This document shows positions 35,404-44,688 of a stretch of DNA of 64,000 nucleotides, one piece after another. Origin of the DNA: RBG-16-64-43 sp964353865 (lineage in GTDB: Bacteria; Chloroflexota; Anaerolineae; Anaerolineales; RBG-16-64-43); the NCBI GenBank assembly GCA_964353865.1, contig CAYGXJ010000127.1:7120-71119 (forward strand), in the 5' to 3' direction. The position numbers and the translations under genes are program-made. The notes under the pieces were generated by a model. It saw only the letters and a program-made list of their open reading frames with translations. It had not been told where the DNA came from and made no database searches. The first letter of the stretch is position 1. Each line of letters begins with the position of its first letter.

Positions 35404-36900
35404 TCAGAACTTGCGCGACCATTCCTTCGGCCAGCGCTCAACGACGACCTTCTTCTGGGTGAAGAACTCGATCGCATCCCATCCCTGCCCATGCAAGTCG
35501 CCGAAGAAGCTCTCTTTCCATCCGCTGAAGGGGAAGAAGGCCATCGGCGCAGCGATGCCGACGTTGATCCCGATATCCCCGGCCTCGGCCTCATAGCGGA
35601 ATTTGCGCGCCGCCGCACCGCTGCCTGTGAAGATGCAGGCCATGTTGCCGAGCGGGCTCCGGTTCACCAGGGCAATCGCCTCTTCGAGCGTTGCCGTGTG
35701 CATCAATCCAAGCACAGGTCCGAAGATCTCCGTCGTGGCCAGCTCGCTGCCGATGGGCACGTTGACGAGAATCGTAGGTCGCACGAAGTTCCCTCGCTCC
35801 AAGCGGGGTATTCGCGGATTGCGCCCATCCACCGGGATCCCTGCCCCTGCCTCCTGCCCACGACCAATGAGCTGCTCGATGCGCGCCTTGCTGTGGGGCG
35901 TGATCACCGGGCCCATCTGGACCCCCGCCTCCAACCCGTAACCGGTCACCCGGCTGGTCGCCGCGTCGCAGATCATCTCGGGAAACCACTCCCGCGCCTC
36001 CCCGACGGTGATTGCCAGCGACGCCGCAGCGCAGCGTTGGCCGGCGCAGCCAAAGGCACTGTCGGCGGTGATCTTGGTCGTCATCTCCCGATCGGCGTCC
36101 GGCATGACGACGATCGGGTTCTTGGCCCCGCCTTGGCACTGCGCCCGTTTGCCGTTCTCGGCCGACCGCCGATAGATATAGCGGGCGACGGGTGTCGATC
36201 CGACCATGCTGATCGCGCGGATGGAGGGGTGATCGAGGATAGCCTCCACCGTTTCGCGTGCGCCGTTGACCAGATTGAGCACGCCGGAGGGAATCCCGGT
36301 TTGCTCGATCAGCCCGAAGATGCGCTGCATCGTCAGCGGCACTTTCTCGGAGGGTTTCACGATGTAGGTATTGCCGCACGCGATCGCGTAAGGCAGGAAC
36401 CAGAACGGGATCATGCCGGGGAAGTTGAACGGGCAAATGACCGCACACACGCCCACTGGCTGGCGAATCATCGTTTCGTCGAAGCCGCGGGCGATGTCTT
36501 CCGAGTTGTAGCCCTGCATCAAGATAGGCGTGGCGCAGGCGATCTCGATGTTCTCGATCGCCCGGCGCATCTCGCCGCGCGCCTCCTCGAGCGTCTTGCC
36601 GCATTCGATGGTGATCTGGCGGGCGAGTTCCTCCAGGTCCGTCTCCATCAGATTCTTGAGCTTAAAGAGGTACTGCACGCGCTCGGCGGGTGGTGTGCGC
36701 CGCCATTCGGGGAACGCGCGTTCCGCGGCCTGCGCGGCCAGCACGACCTCGGCCGCCCCCGAGAGGGGTGTTCTTCCGATCCTTTCGGCGGTTGCCGGGT
36801 TGTAGACATCCAGGTACTCCGCCGCGCCGGCAGGGCGCCAAGCGTTGTCAATGAAGTTCAGCGCGTCGAAGGGAGAGGTGCTACGCCGTGCAGAGGCCAT
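35404..36900 (-). CDS. mmsA: CoA-acylating methylmalonate-semialdehyde dehydrogenase
   Basis: A 498-residue ALDH-superfamily enzyme. Unlike ordinary ALDHs it has QGGAKNPIVV where the general-base Glu motif would be, and the nucleophile in GQRCAA, both typical of MmsA/IolA. It converts methylmalonate or malonate semialdehyde to propionyl-CoA or acetyl-CoA with NAD and CoA. It overlaps the preceding aminotransferase gene by 20 bases and has GGAG before its ATG, so they are coupled. This suggests the aminotransferase makes malonate semialdehyde from beta-alanine or methylmalonate semialdehyde from 3-aminoisobutyrate. Confidence 0.93.
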   Translation of the reverse strand: MASARRSTSPFDALNFIDNAWRPAGAAEYLDVYNPATAERIGRTPLSGAAEVVLAAQAAERAFPEWRRTPPAERVQYLFKLKNLMETDLEELARQITIECGKTLEEARGEMRRAIENIEIACATPILMQGYNSEDIARGFDETMIRQPVGVCAVICPFNFPGMIPFWFLPYAIACGNTYIVKPSEKVPLTMQRIFGLIEQTGIPSGVLNLVNGARETVEAILDHPSIRAISMVGSTPVARYIYRRSAENGKRAQCQGGAKNPIVVMPDADREMTTKITADSAFGCAGQRCAAASLAITVGEAREWFPEMICDAATSRVTGYGLEAGVQMGPVITPHSKARIEQLIGRGQEAGAGIPVDGRNPRIPRLERGNFVRPTILVNVPIGSELATTEIFGPVLGLMHTATLEEAIALVNRSPLGNMACIFTGSGAAARKFRYEAEAGDIGINVGIAAPMAFFPFSGWKESFFGDLHGQGWDAIEFFTQKKVVVERWPKEWSRKF

Positions 36901-38200
36901 CCGTCATCTCCAATGCTTTCTCGATAATCGCCAGGCCCTCATCAACCTGGTCCGCGGTGATGCACAGCGGTGGCACAACGAACAGGATATTGTGGAAGAT
37001 GAAGGTGAACAGCCCATTGGCTCTCAGGAACGTGCCGATCTCGGTGAGCGGGTCGATGGGCTGCTTGGTGGCTTTGCTCCGAACGATCTCGAGCGCCGAG
37101 AAGAGACCAATGTAGCGCACGTCGCCCACGCACGGGTGCGCGGCTCTGATCTCCTCGAGTCGACGTGCGAGGTGCCTGCCCACAGTGGCAGCGTTCTCGA
37201 TCAGCCGCTCGTCCTCATAGACCTCGAGTGTGGCGATCCCGGCCGCGCACGCCAGCGGATGTCCGCTGTAGGTCAGACCACACCACAGCATCCTGTCTTC
37301 GAAATAGTCGGCAATCTTATCGCTGACGATGACCGCTCCCAGCGGGACGTAGCCGGAGGTCAACCCCTTGGCGGTCGTGATCATGTCGGGCACCACGTTC
37401 CAGTGATCGACCGCGAACCATTTGCCGGTGCGCCCCCAGCCGCTCATCACCTCGTCGGAAACGAGCAGGATGCCGTACTTGTCGCACATTTCGCGGATCC
37501 GCGGCCAGTAGTCGTCGGGGGGCACGATCAGCCCGTTGGTTCCCGTGACACCCTCCATCAGAATCGCCGCCACCCGGTCCGGTCCCTCGTAGCCCAGGAT
37601 CTCCTCCACATGGGCGATGCACTCGCGGTGGCACGTCTCACGTGTCCATCCAAACGGGCATCGGTAGCAGTATGGATCCAGGAAGTGAACCACGCCCGGC
37701 ATGGCCGGCTCGGCAGGCAGACGCCGATAGTCGCCAGTCAGCGCGATGGCCCCATACGTCGCCCCATGGTACGAGCGATAGCGCGCCAGGATTTTGTGAC
37801 GGCCGGTGAAGAAGCGCGCGATCTTGACGGCGTTCTCGTTCGCCTCCGCGCCGCCCAGGCAAAAGAAAGTCTTCTTCAGGTTGCCCGGAGCCACCGCGGC
37901 AATCTTCTTCCCCAACAGCCCGCGCGGTTCGGTTGCCATACCAGGATGGGCATAGCTTAGTTGAGCCGCTTGCGCCTGGATCGCCTGCACCACCTTGGGA
38001 TGCTGGTGGCCAATATTCAGATTCATGAGTTGGGAGGAGAAGTCGAGGTAGCGCTTACCGTCCGCGTCCCAGAAGTGGACACCTTCCGCCCGGGTCATCG
38101 GGATGGGGGAGGTTGCGGACTGAACCGACCAGGAGAACAGCGTGTACTCCCGGTTCATCCGTACCATGTCGTGCGATGATAGGGATCCCTTGGCTGTCAC
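36881..38200 (-). CDS. Class III aminotransferase, beta-alanine/omega-amino-acid type
   Basis: A 439-residue PLP enzyme. The class III signature LVSDEVMSGWGRTGKWF and the PLP Lys in TTAKGLTSGYVPLG are present. A cysteine-rich stretch near residues 177-195 (CYRC, then two more Cys eight residues on) is seen in some relatives that act on omega-amino acids. The GTG at 38200 has GGGAGG five bases upstream. Coupling to mmsA suggests beta-alanine or 3-aminoisobutyrate as the amino donor; taurine is an alternative. Confidence 0.88.
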   Translation of the reverse strand: MTAKGSLSSHDMVRMNREYTLFSWSVQSATSPIPMTRAEGVHFWDADGKRYLDFSSQLMNLNIGHQHPKVVQAIQAQAAQLSYAHPGMATEPRGLLGKKIAAVAPGNLKKTFFCLGGAEANENAVKIARFFTGRHKILARYRSYHGATYGAIALTGDYRRLPAEPAMPGVVHFLDPYCYRCPFGWTRETCHRECIAHVEEILGYEGPDRVAAILMEGVTGTNGLIVPPDDYWPRIREMCDKYGILLVSDEVMSGWGRTGKWFAVDHWNVVPDMITTAKGLTSGYVPLGAVIVSDKIADYFEDRMLWCGLTYSGHPLACAAGIATLEVYEDERLIENAATVGRHLARRLEEIRAAHPCVGDVRYIGLFSALEIVRSKATKQPIDPLTEIGTFLRANGLFTFIFHNILFVVPPLCITADQVDEGLAIIEKALEMTDGLCTA

Positions 38201-38258
38201 ATGAACCTCCCGAGGGTGACCCGGCACGCTCTGAGGCGCCCGCTCTGCCCACCCCGCG

Positions 38259-39563
38259 CTACCGCGCTACGACTCTCACCGCGTCTTGCATCACGTTGAG
38301 TGTCTCATCAATATCAGCCTCAGAGTGCGAATAGCATAGGAACCAGGGTTCGCGCGGATCGTGATCCGGCATGACACCACGCTCCATCGCCGCCTCGACC
38401 AGGCGCAGGTAGAAGGCCTTGTCCGATGCATCCCACTCCCGCTGGCAGGTCACTTTGTCCACGCCGACAGCAAACGAGAACATGGATGGGTGGCCGCTGA
38501 AGCACACCGGGATGCCCGAGGCTGCGAATATCTCCTTCAAGCCCTCCATCAGCCGGCGCCCGCGCTGGGCGATGGTCTCCAGGATGGGCTCGGTTCGGAG
38601 CAGATCGAGCGTGGCGTAGGCCGCAGCCACCCCGGGCATGTTATTGTTGAAGGTCCCGCCCTGTGAGACACCCTGCCCGATGAGGTTCATGATCTCGCGC
38701 TTGCCGCCAAAGGCCGCCAAGGGATAACCATTGGCGATGGACTTGGCGTAAGTCGCTAGATCCGGCGATAGGCCGTACAACTCCTGCGCCCCACCTCGAG
38801 CGACACGGAAGCCGGTCTTGACTTCATCGAGGATGAACACAATGCCGTGCTCGTCGCACTTCTGGCGGATGAACTCCAGAAACCCGGGCACGGGTTCTAT
38901 CGCACCGCAGTTGTCCTGCATCGGCTCGGTAATAATCGCCGCCACCTCGTGCCCGGCCCGGCGCACGGTGTTCTCCAGTGCCTCGAAATCATTGAACGGC
39001 AGGCTGATCACCAGTGTGGTGAGACAGTTGGGCAGCCCCGAGCTGGCCGGCACGGCGATCGGGCTGCGGCGGCTGCCGTACGCCTCCGACGGAGCATACG
39101 TGGAGAAAAGCAGGTAATCCTGGAAACCGTGGTAGTTGCCCTCGAACTTGATGACCTTCTCGCGCCCGGTATACGCTCGCGCCAGCCGCAGGGCATGCAT
39201 CGTGGCTTCGGTGCCCGAGCAGGCAAAGCGCACCATCTCCACGGCCGGGCACATGGCGACCACCATCTCTGCGACGGCAATTTCCAGTTCGCTGGTCATG
39301 GCAAAGAGCGCGCCGCGTTCGAGCTGCGCGCGCACGGCCGCGTCGACCTGCGGATAGGCATGACCAAGAATGATCGGGCCGAAAGCCAGACGATAGTCGA
39401 TGAAGCGGTTGCCATCAACATCCCAGAGATGGCCGCCCTGGGCCCTCTGGACATAGGGTGTGATGCCCTCCCCCCAGTAGCGGAAGTTGGAGTTGACGCC
39501 CAGGGGCATCAGGGCAGCTGCCCTTCGCTGCAGCGCGATGCTCTTCGCATGCGAGATGCTCAC
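38259..39563 (-). CDS. Class III aminotransferase, glutamate-1-semialdehyde-aminomutase-like
   Basis: A 434-residue PLP enzyme with the HemL-like N-terminus ALMPLGVNSNFRYWG and CSGTEATMHALRLARAYTGR. The PLP Lys is in YAKSIANGYPLAAFGG. HemL itself makes 5-aminolevulinate, but the catabolic setting and the divergent ends suggest an aminotransferase acting on a beta-amino acid rather than haem synthesis. It is the third of four class III enzymes in a row in this operon, and no other haem gene is nearby. Confidence 0.88.
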   Translation of the reverse strand: MSISHAKSIALQRRAAALMPLGVNSNFRYWGEGITPYVQRAQGGHLWDVDGNRFIDYRLAFGPIILGHAYPQVDAAVRAQLERGALFAMTSELEIAVAEMVVAMCPAVEMVRFACSGTEATMHALRLARAYTGREKVIKFEGNYHGFQDYLLFSTYAPSEAYGSRRSPIAVPASSGLPNCLTTLVISLPFNDFEALENTVRRAGHEVAAIITEPMQDNCGAIEPVPGFLEFIRQKCDEHGIVFILDEVKTGFRVARGGAQELYGLSPDLATYAKSIANGYPLAAFGGKREIMNLIGQGVSQGGTFNNNMPGVAAAYATLDLLRTEPILETIAQRGRRLMEGLKEIFAASGIPVCFSGHPSMFSFAVGVDKVTCQREWDASDKAFYLRLVEAAMERGVMPDHDPREPWFLCYSHSEADIDETLNVMQDAVRVVAR

Positions 39564-39611
39564 GACCTTCTCCTTGTGACCCGCTCTTCAAAAGGGTTTC
39601 GGCATGCCGTT

Positions 39612-39639
39612 CCTTCGCCCGACAAGGCTCTGGCGAAGG
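39612..39639 (-). other. Intercistronic stem-loop between two aminotransferase genes
   Basis: CCTTCGCC at 39612-39619 pairs with GGCGAAGG at 39632-39639 around a 12-base loop. It lies in the 146-base gap between the putrescine-type and HemL-like aminotransferase genes. No clear T-run follows on the minus strand. Confidence 0.4.
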
Positions 39640-39709
39640 GTCTGGAATTCCCCGCATCCGAGCGCGACATGCTGCCGACGATGTTCGAGTTTTGAATTCT
39701 TCGCTTCGT

Positions 39710-41071
39710 CTACAGCGTCCGGCTCACCTCGGCCAGCGTGTCGGCCAGCCGATCCAGCACGGCATCCAGCAGTTCGTACGGGATCACCAGCGGCGGCTCA
39801 ATGCGGATCGTGTGTGCACTGGTCAGCGTGCCGGCCACCAGAACGCCACGCTTGAACAATCCCGCCGCCACCTTGTACCCAACTTCCGGGGTTCGGAAAT
39901 GCATGCCAATCAGCAAACCACGGCCCGTGATGCGCTCGTAGATCTGCGGGTAGTGCGCCGCCAGAGCTTCCAGCTTCGGAATCAAGTAGGCACCCTTGGC
40001 CGCCGCCTGTTCCCAAAGCCGTTCTTTCAGGGTGAAACGGATTGCAGCGATCGCCGCGCTGCATGCCAGCGCCCCGCCGCCGGTCGTGGTGGTGTGGATG
40101 AAGGGATTGGGCTTCATCATCACCTGCCAGATCTCCTCCGTCGAGGAGAATGCGCCGACCGGCATCACCCCGCCACCGAGAGCTTTGGCCGCGGTCAGGA
40201 TGTCGGGCACGACCTTCCAGTGGTCAACACCCCACAAGGTGCCCGTGCGCCCCAAACCGGTCTGCACTTCATCGGCGATCAGCAGGACTCCGTACTGGCG
40301 CGTCACCTCGCGTAACCGGGGCCAGAAGTCGTCCGGTGGGACAATGCCGCCCGCCTCGCCCTGGATCGGCTCCATGAGAACGGCCGCGATATCGATTCCG
40401 ACCTTCTGGCAGATGTCGAGCTGCCGCTCGACGGACTGCGCATCTCCGAAGGGGACGTGGTAGATCGGGCCGCCGTACAGCATTCCGGCGGGCTGGCGGT
40501 AGTCGGCCTTGCCCATCATGCTGAGGGAGCCCATCGTTTTGCCGTGGAATGCTTTGACCGCGACGATAAAACCGCTCTTGCGTGTATGCAGCTTGGCCAG
40601 CTTGATGGCGCCCTCATTGGCTTCGGTGCCGCTGGCGCAGAAGAAGCTGTACTTGATGTCGCCCGGCGTAATCTGGGCCATCAGCCGTGCCAGCACGCCG
40701 CGCAGCGGGTCGATGAGCTCCTGGCTGGGCATGGGCGTGCGCAGCGTGAGCTGCGCTCGCACCGTGTCCACGATGTCGGGATTCGACCAGCCATGGACCA
40801 GCAGACCATACCCGCCCAGGCAGTCGATGTACTCGCGGCCCAGCACGTCGCGGAAGAGGGCCCCGCTGCCGGTCCACTCGGTCGCCGCCCAGTCGCCGGC
40901 CTCGGTGACCGCTTTGCGGTACTCGAGCCATCCGCGGTTGAAGTACTCGGCGAAATTCGCTTTCGACTCCTCGATGATCTGTTTTCCCACGGCTTCCGTG
41001 ACGTTGGGTTGGTGGATCAGTTCAATCCAGCGATCGGCGTACTTCAGGGCCTCGTCGAGAGATTGGGGCAC
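39710..41071 (-). CDS. Class III aminotransferase, putrescine-aminotransferase-like
   Basis: A 453-residue PLP enzyme closest to YgjG/PatA putrescine aminotransferases: the extended N-terminus (EALKYADRWIELI ... FAEYFNRGWLEYRKAVTEAGDWAA) and GREYIDCLGGYGLLVHGWSNP are typical. The class III signature LIADEVQTGLGRTGTLW and PLP Lys in TAAKALGGGVMP are present. It would convert putrescine (or cadaverine) to the amino-aldehyde. The GTG at 41071, with GGGAGG upstream, gives the family's usual length; a longer open frame to 41311 overlaps the previous gene. Confidence 0.9.
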   Translation of the reverse strand: MPQSLDEALKYADRWIELIHQPNVTEAVGKQIIEESKANFAEYFNRGWLEYRKAVTEAGDWAATEWTGSGALFRDVLGREYIDCLGGYGLLVHGWSNPDIVDTVRAQLTLRTPMPSQELIDPLRGVLARLMAQITPGDIKYSFFCASGTEANEGAIKLAKLHTRKSGFIVAVKAFHGKTMGSLSMMGKADYRQPAGMLYGGPIYHVPFGDAQSVERQLDICQKVGIDIAAVLMEPIQGEAGGIVPPDDFWPRLREVTRQYGVLLIADEVQTGLGRTGTLWGVDHWKVVPDILTAAKALGGGVMPVGAFSSTEEIWQVMMKPNPFIHTTTTGGGALACSAAIAAIRFTLKERLWEQAAAKGAYLIPKLEALAAHYPQIYERITGRGLLIGMHFRTPEVGYKVAAGLFKRGVLVAGTLTSAHTIRIEPPLVIPYELLDAVLDRLADTLAEVSRTL

Positions 41072-41088
41072 GTTCAGCCTCCCATGGT

Positions 41089-41118
41089 GGGCCGGCGTGC
41101 CCGAGGGCACGCCGGCCC
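41089..41118 (-). other. Intercistronic 13-bp perfect stem-loop
   Basis: GGGCCGGCGTGCC pairs perfectly with its complement around a CGAG tetraloop. It lies between the saccharopine-dehydrogenase-like stop (41133) and the GTG start at 41071. No T-run follows on the minus strand, so it is not a classical terminator. Confidence 0.6.
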
Positions 41119-41132
41119 GGATGCCGCAAGGT

Positions 41133-42341
41133 CTAGCGCATTTCCTTGATCCCGTACGGGAAGTCGTAGCGGGCCATTCGCTCCATAAACGGGTCGGGGT
41201 CGAACGCCTCCGGACCCAGCACGCCCACCCCCTTCCACACTCCTTGCTCGAGGAGTTCCATGGCAATGACCGGGTTGACCGCCGTTTGCCAGACCACGGC
41301 CTGTACTCCATACTTCTTCATGCAGGTCTCATTGTCGGCCACCTGGTAGAGGTACACCTGGCGCCGCCTGCCGTTCTTCTTGCCCTTGACCCACGTGCCG
41401 GCGCATGTCTTGCCGAACATACGGTCCCCCAAGTGCGCCGGATCGGGCAGACAGGCGGCCACCACGTCGCGCGGGGCCACCTTGACCCCGCCCACGGTGA
41501 TCGGGTTCTTGTTGTCGAGCCCGAGCATCTTGATTGTCTTCAGCACGCGGATGAACTCGTCGCCCAGGCCATACTTGAACGTCACCCGCTTGCACTTGAC
41601 CCAGCGCGGGACGAGCAGCACTTCCTCGTGCTCGACGTTGACGCACCCTTGCCGGCCGATGCCTTCTGGAAACTCGAAGGTTTCCAATTCAGAGAATGGC
41701 TCCGTGGTGTACCAGCCGCGATCCTTCTCCCAGATGATGGGCGGGTTGAGGCACTCTTCGATCGTCGTCCAGATCGAGAAGTTGGGTGCGAACTCGTAGC
41801 CACGCACCTCGAGGTTGGCTCCATCGCGGACGTTGACTTCGTCGATCTCGTCGAACAGGTGCTTCTCGGCGTATTTGGCGAAGACATCCGCCATGCCCGG
41901 CTCCACTCCCATCCCGAGCAGCGCCAAAAGGCCCTTCTTCTGCCACTTCTCGGCGCGCGCGAACTGGTAGTCGCCCAGCTTGACCCCGGGCTCCTGGAAG
42001 GGCCGCGCCGGGTGTGGCGTTGAGAGGGTCATCGCCATGTCCATGTAGGTGCAGCCGTATTGATACGCCGCCTCGAATATCTGCTCATTAAACAGCGGCT
42101 CGACGGCATTCATGATCAGGTCGACCTTGTGCCTCTTGGCCAAGTCAACGATTTGCGCCTTGCTGCTTGCGTCGATCCGCTCGATGGGGAACTTCTTCGG
42201 GTCGTGCAGCTTGGCCCTCACTTCTCGACAGCGCTTGAGGTTGATGTCAGTGAGCACCATCTTGGTAAGCCAAGGCTTGTCTTGGGCGACGACGGCGATC
42301 GACTCGCCCACGCCGCCCGTACCGACCAACAGGACCTTCAT
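41133..42341 (-). CDS. Saccharopine dehydrogenase-like NAD(P)-binding protein
   Basis: A 402-residue protein with an N-terminal Rossmann motif GTGGVG (residues 7-12) and the saccharopine-dehydrogenase catalytic domain. ALLGMGVEPGMADVFAKYA is the block shared with LYS9-type and carboxyspermidine dehydrogenases. It may act on lysine-derived saccharopine or on a polyamine-linked imine such as carboxyspermidine; sequence alone does not decide. It precedes the putrescine-type aminotransferase and follows a permease, which favours a role in lysine or polyamine metabolism. Confidence 0.85.
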   Translation of the reverse strand: MKVLLVGTGGVGESIAVVAQDKPWLTKMVLTDINLKRCREVRAKLHDPKKFPIERIDASSKAQIVDLAKRHKVDLIMNAVEPLFNEQIFEAAYQYGCTYMDMAMTLSTPHPARPFQEPGVKLGDYQFARAEKWQKKGLLALLGMGVEPGMADVFAKYAEKHLFDEIDEVNVRDGANLEVRGYEFAPNFSIWTTIEECLNPPIIWEKDRGWYTTEPFSELETFEFPEGIGRQGCVNVEHEEVLLVPRWVKCKRVTFKYGLGDEFIRVLKTIKMLGLDNKNPITVGGVKVAPRDVVAACLPDPAHLGDRMFGKTCAGTWVKGKKNGRRRQVYLYQVADNETCMKKYGVQAVVWQTAVNPVIAMELLEQGVWKGVGVLGPEAFDPDPFMERMARYDFPYGIKEMR

Positions 42342-42363
42342 GGAGGCGCTCCTTTCATCCGAT

Positions 42364-42395
42364 CCGCGTCCCCGGGGCCATGCCCCGGGCCGCGG
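42364..42395 (-). other. Intercistronic GC-rich stem-loop
   Basis: An interrupted stem (CCGCG/CGCGG outside, CCCGGGGC/GCCCCGGG inside) with a 3-base loop lies between the permease stop (42413) and the next start (42341). No T-run follows it. Confidence 0.5.
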
Positions 42396-42412
42396 GAAAG
42401 GTGACGGAGGGT

Positions 42413-43999
42413 TCAGTCCCCGGCGTCAGCGGTGAAGGGATCCACATCCGGGATCCCGGGCTTGATCCACTTGCGAATCGGGATATACAGCAGCGCTCCG
42501 ACGGCCATGGCGGCCAAAGCCAGCCACAGCGAACTCAAGCCCTCTTCCTGGATCTGGCTGTAGATTGCCAGCAGGATGATCGCTGTCGGGCCGAGCGTCA
42601 CCAGCACCATCCCCAGCCACCCGCCCGGCACCTTCTGCCGCGGCAAGTCGGGCCGGGTAATGCGCAGCTTCCACATGGCCCCGAACTCCGCCAGGATCAC
42701 CAGCGTCTGCAGGAAAACGTCGACGACAACCAGGAAGGCAAATGCCTGCAGGGAGAAGAGCGTGAAGGCAAAGGCACACAGCAGGATGGCCACCCACGGC
42801 GTGCCATACCGCGGGTGCACTCGCACCATCCACTTGGGCATCATCCCGTCTTCGGCCAGTGCGAACGGGATGCGGGACCCACCCAGGCTGTTGCCGATGA
42901 ACAGACCGATCATCGACAGGACGGCGGCGATGGTCAGCGAACCCCCCAGCACGCGCGGCAGCGCGCTCTCGGGACCGGTCAACTTGGCGGCGATGGCATG
43001 GCCGATGTCGGGGAACTCCCAGCCGACGGCGCTCGTCGGGTCGACCCCCCACGACTCGTACTTTTCGGGGGCGACTCCGTACTCCTCGAGCACAACGCCG
43101 ATCCCCTCCCCGTCGCTGTACTCCTCGATGCCCCACATCTGGTAGCGTCCGTCATCGCCGCCACCGCCGTACAAGCCGGCCGCGGCCGGAAGGGCGTACG
43201 TCGCCACCGCGGCAATCAAGACCAGCAGCATGGCGCGCGGGTAGGTCTTGCGCGGATTGACGATCTCATCGCCAGCGGCGGCCGGCAGCTCCCAGCCCAT
43301 GTAGTTCCACATGACGACGAACAGGCCGACGCTCAGCGCGCCTCCCAGCGTCTCCCCCTCGGGCAGGAATGGCAGAGATGCCGTCGAGCCAGTCCGCATC
43401 CAGACAACGATCCCCAGGATGGTCATGACGACCAGCGGGGCCATGACAAGCACACCCAGCCAGCTGGTGGTCAGCCCGGCCAGGCGTGCGCCGCGAATTT
43501 GAAGCGCCGACATGGCCCAGATAATCAGTGCCGCCACCAGGAACGACATGAATCCGCCGCTCAACTCGAGGCCGCCCAGGGTGAGGCCGTTACGGATGGC
43601 GGGGATGAAGTAGCCAATGTAGTAGGCAGCCAGCACGGGGTAGATGGCCACATCGACGAAAGACATGATCCAGTTCATCCAGCCGGCCATGAACCCAGCG
43701 AAGGGGCCAAAGGCCCGCTTCACCCAGTGGTAGTAGCCCCCTTCGACGGGCATCATCGAGTTCAGCTCGCGGACCATCAGCATGTTCGGCAGGCTGAAGA
43801 CGATTGGGGTGACGACGATCAGCAGCAGCGCCAGTCCCGGCCCCGACCAACCCACCAGCGCCTCGATCCCGAATGAACCCCCCGAGACCGTGAAGTAGAT
43901 CAGCCCGAACAGGGGAAGCAGGGTCAGCTCCCGCTTGAGCTTGCGTCGCTCAGCGCTGATCTCCGCGGCGGTCGTCTGCGGTTTCGATTGCGACATCAC
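42413..43999 (-). CDS. APC superfamily permease with a large acidic loop
   Basis: A 528-residue transporter with about 12 helices. It has the APC N-terminus LPLFGLIYFTVSGGSFGIEALVG and MMPVEGGYYHWVKRAFGPFAGF. About residues 270-335 form a long hydrophilic, acidic insert (starting GGGGDDGRYQMWGIEEYSDG) between two helices, which is unusual. The insert probably faces outside and might help capture a cationic substrate such as a polyamine; that is inference. It is the second gene of the Lrp-led operon. Confidence 0.88.
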   Translation of the reverse strand: MMSQSKPQTTAAEISAERRKLKRELTLLPLFGLIYFTVSGGSFGIEALVGWSGPGLALLLIVVTPIVFSLPNMLMVRELNSMMPVEGGYYHWVKRAFGPFAGFMAGWMNWIMSFVDVAIYPVLAAYYIGYFIPAIRNGLTLGGLELSGGFMSFLVAALIIWAMSALQIRGARLAGLTTSWLGVLVMAPLVVMTILGIVVWMRTGSTASLPFLPEGETLGGALSVGLFVVMWNYMGWELPAAAGDEIVNPRKTYPRAMLLVLIAAVATYALPAAAGLYGGGGDDGRYQMWGIEEYSDGEGIGVVLEEYGVAPEKYESWGVDPTSAVGWEFPDIGHAIAAKLTGPESALPRVLGGSLTIAAVLSMIGLFIGNSLGGSRIPFALAEDGMMPKWMVRVHPRYGTPWVAILLCAFAFTLFSLQAFAFLVVVDVFLQTLVILAEFGAMWKLRITRPDLPRQKVPGGWLGMVLVTLGPTAIILLAIYSQIQEEGLSSLWLALAAMAVGALLYIPIRKWIKPGIPDVDPFTADAGD

Positions 44000-44029
44000 G
44001 CTCCTCCTTTGAAGCCTGCGGGGTCCCAG

Positions 44030-44047
44030 AGCGCGGGCGCCCGCGCT
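44030..44047 (-). other. Intercistronic palindromic hairpin between Lrp and permease genes
   Basis: AGCGCGGGCGCCCGCGCT is a perfect 18-base palindrome in the 164-base gap after the Lrp gene, flanked by CCCAG and CTGGG that extend pairing. It may partly terminate or stabilise the transcript. No T-run follows on the minus strand. Confidence 0.5.
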
Positions 44048-44163
44048 GCCTGGGTCGTTGCGCTTTCATTTCCATGCCTGTTGGCCACGTTCGGCCGTTG
44101 GAGATCACAACTGCGTCGCGTCCGCCTGCTGTTCCCGGCGCGGCGATCCTCCGCGCGACGGAT

Positions 44164-44655
44164 TCAGCCCTCCCGCGCCGTCTTCTCCACGCGGCCGGAG
44201 GTCGGGATTCTCCATTGGTAGACGTCTTTCAAAACCAGGGGGACGATGACTGTCGATGTCTTGCGCACGCCTGGGATGTTGGCGACAACATCCGTGACGA
44301 ACGAGTAGACTTCGGCGTTGTCGTGAGCGACGACCTGGGTGCTGATGTCCGTCTCACCCATGGAGCAGCCGACATAGCTCACGCACTCGTACTCAGTCAG
44401 CTTTCGTGCGACCTCGAGAATGCTGCCCGCATCAACCTGGAGGAAGACATCCGCAATAACGTTGTAGCCGAACGACTTGGGGTTGGGGATGGCGACGACG
44501 CGGATCAAACCCTCCGCAAGCAGCCTGCCGAGCCGGTAGCGGACAGCTCGCTCCGAGACACTGCCCGCGCGCCGGGCGATATCGGCACAGGGCATCCGCC
44601 CGTCCTCCATGAGCAAACTGACTATTGCTCTGTCAGTTTCGTCGATTTGCGCCAC
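44164..44655 (-). CDS. Lrp/AsnC family transcriptional regulator
   Basis: A 163-residue regulator. An N-terminal winged helix-turn-helix (about residues 5-60, DETDRAIVSLLMEDGRMP and GSVSERAVRYRLGRL) is followed by an AsnC ligand-sensing domain (about 65-145). Family members bind amino acids and control amino-acid uptake and breakdown, often autoregulating. It starts with GTG and lies behind a strong promoter. It is the first gene of a long minus-strand series of permeases, aminotransferases and aldehyde-oxidising enzymes, so it is likely their local regulator. Confidence 0.93.
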   Translation of the reverse strand: MAQIDETDRAIVSLLMEDGRMPCADIARRAGSVSERAVRYRLGRLLAEGLIRVVAIPNPKSFGYNVIADVFLQVDAGSILEVARKLTEYECVSYVGCSMGETDISTQVVAHDNAEVYSFVTDVVANIPGVRKTSTVIVPLVLKDVYQWRIPTSGRVEKTAREG

Positions 44656-44688
44656 TGTCTTTCTTTCTTCTGTATGTAATCAACAACT

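Noticed and set aside
38259..39563. Annotation as hemL for haem biosynthesis
   Set aside because: The sequence is HemL-like, but it sits in a catabolic operon with three other class III aminotransferases and no haem genes, so a gene symbol was withheld.
41072..41311. N-terminal extension of the putrescine-type aminotransferase
   Set aside because: It would overlap the upstream dehydrogenase gene; the GTG at 41071 has a strong ribosome site and gives the family length.
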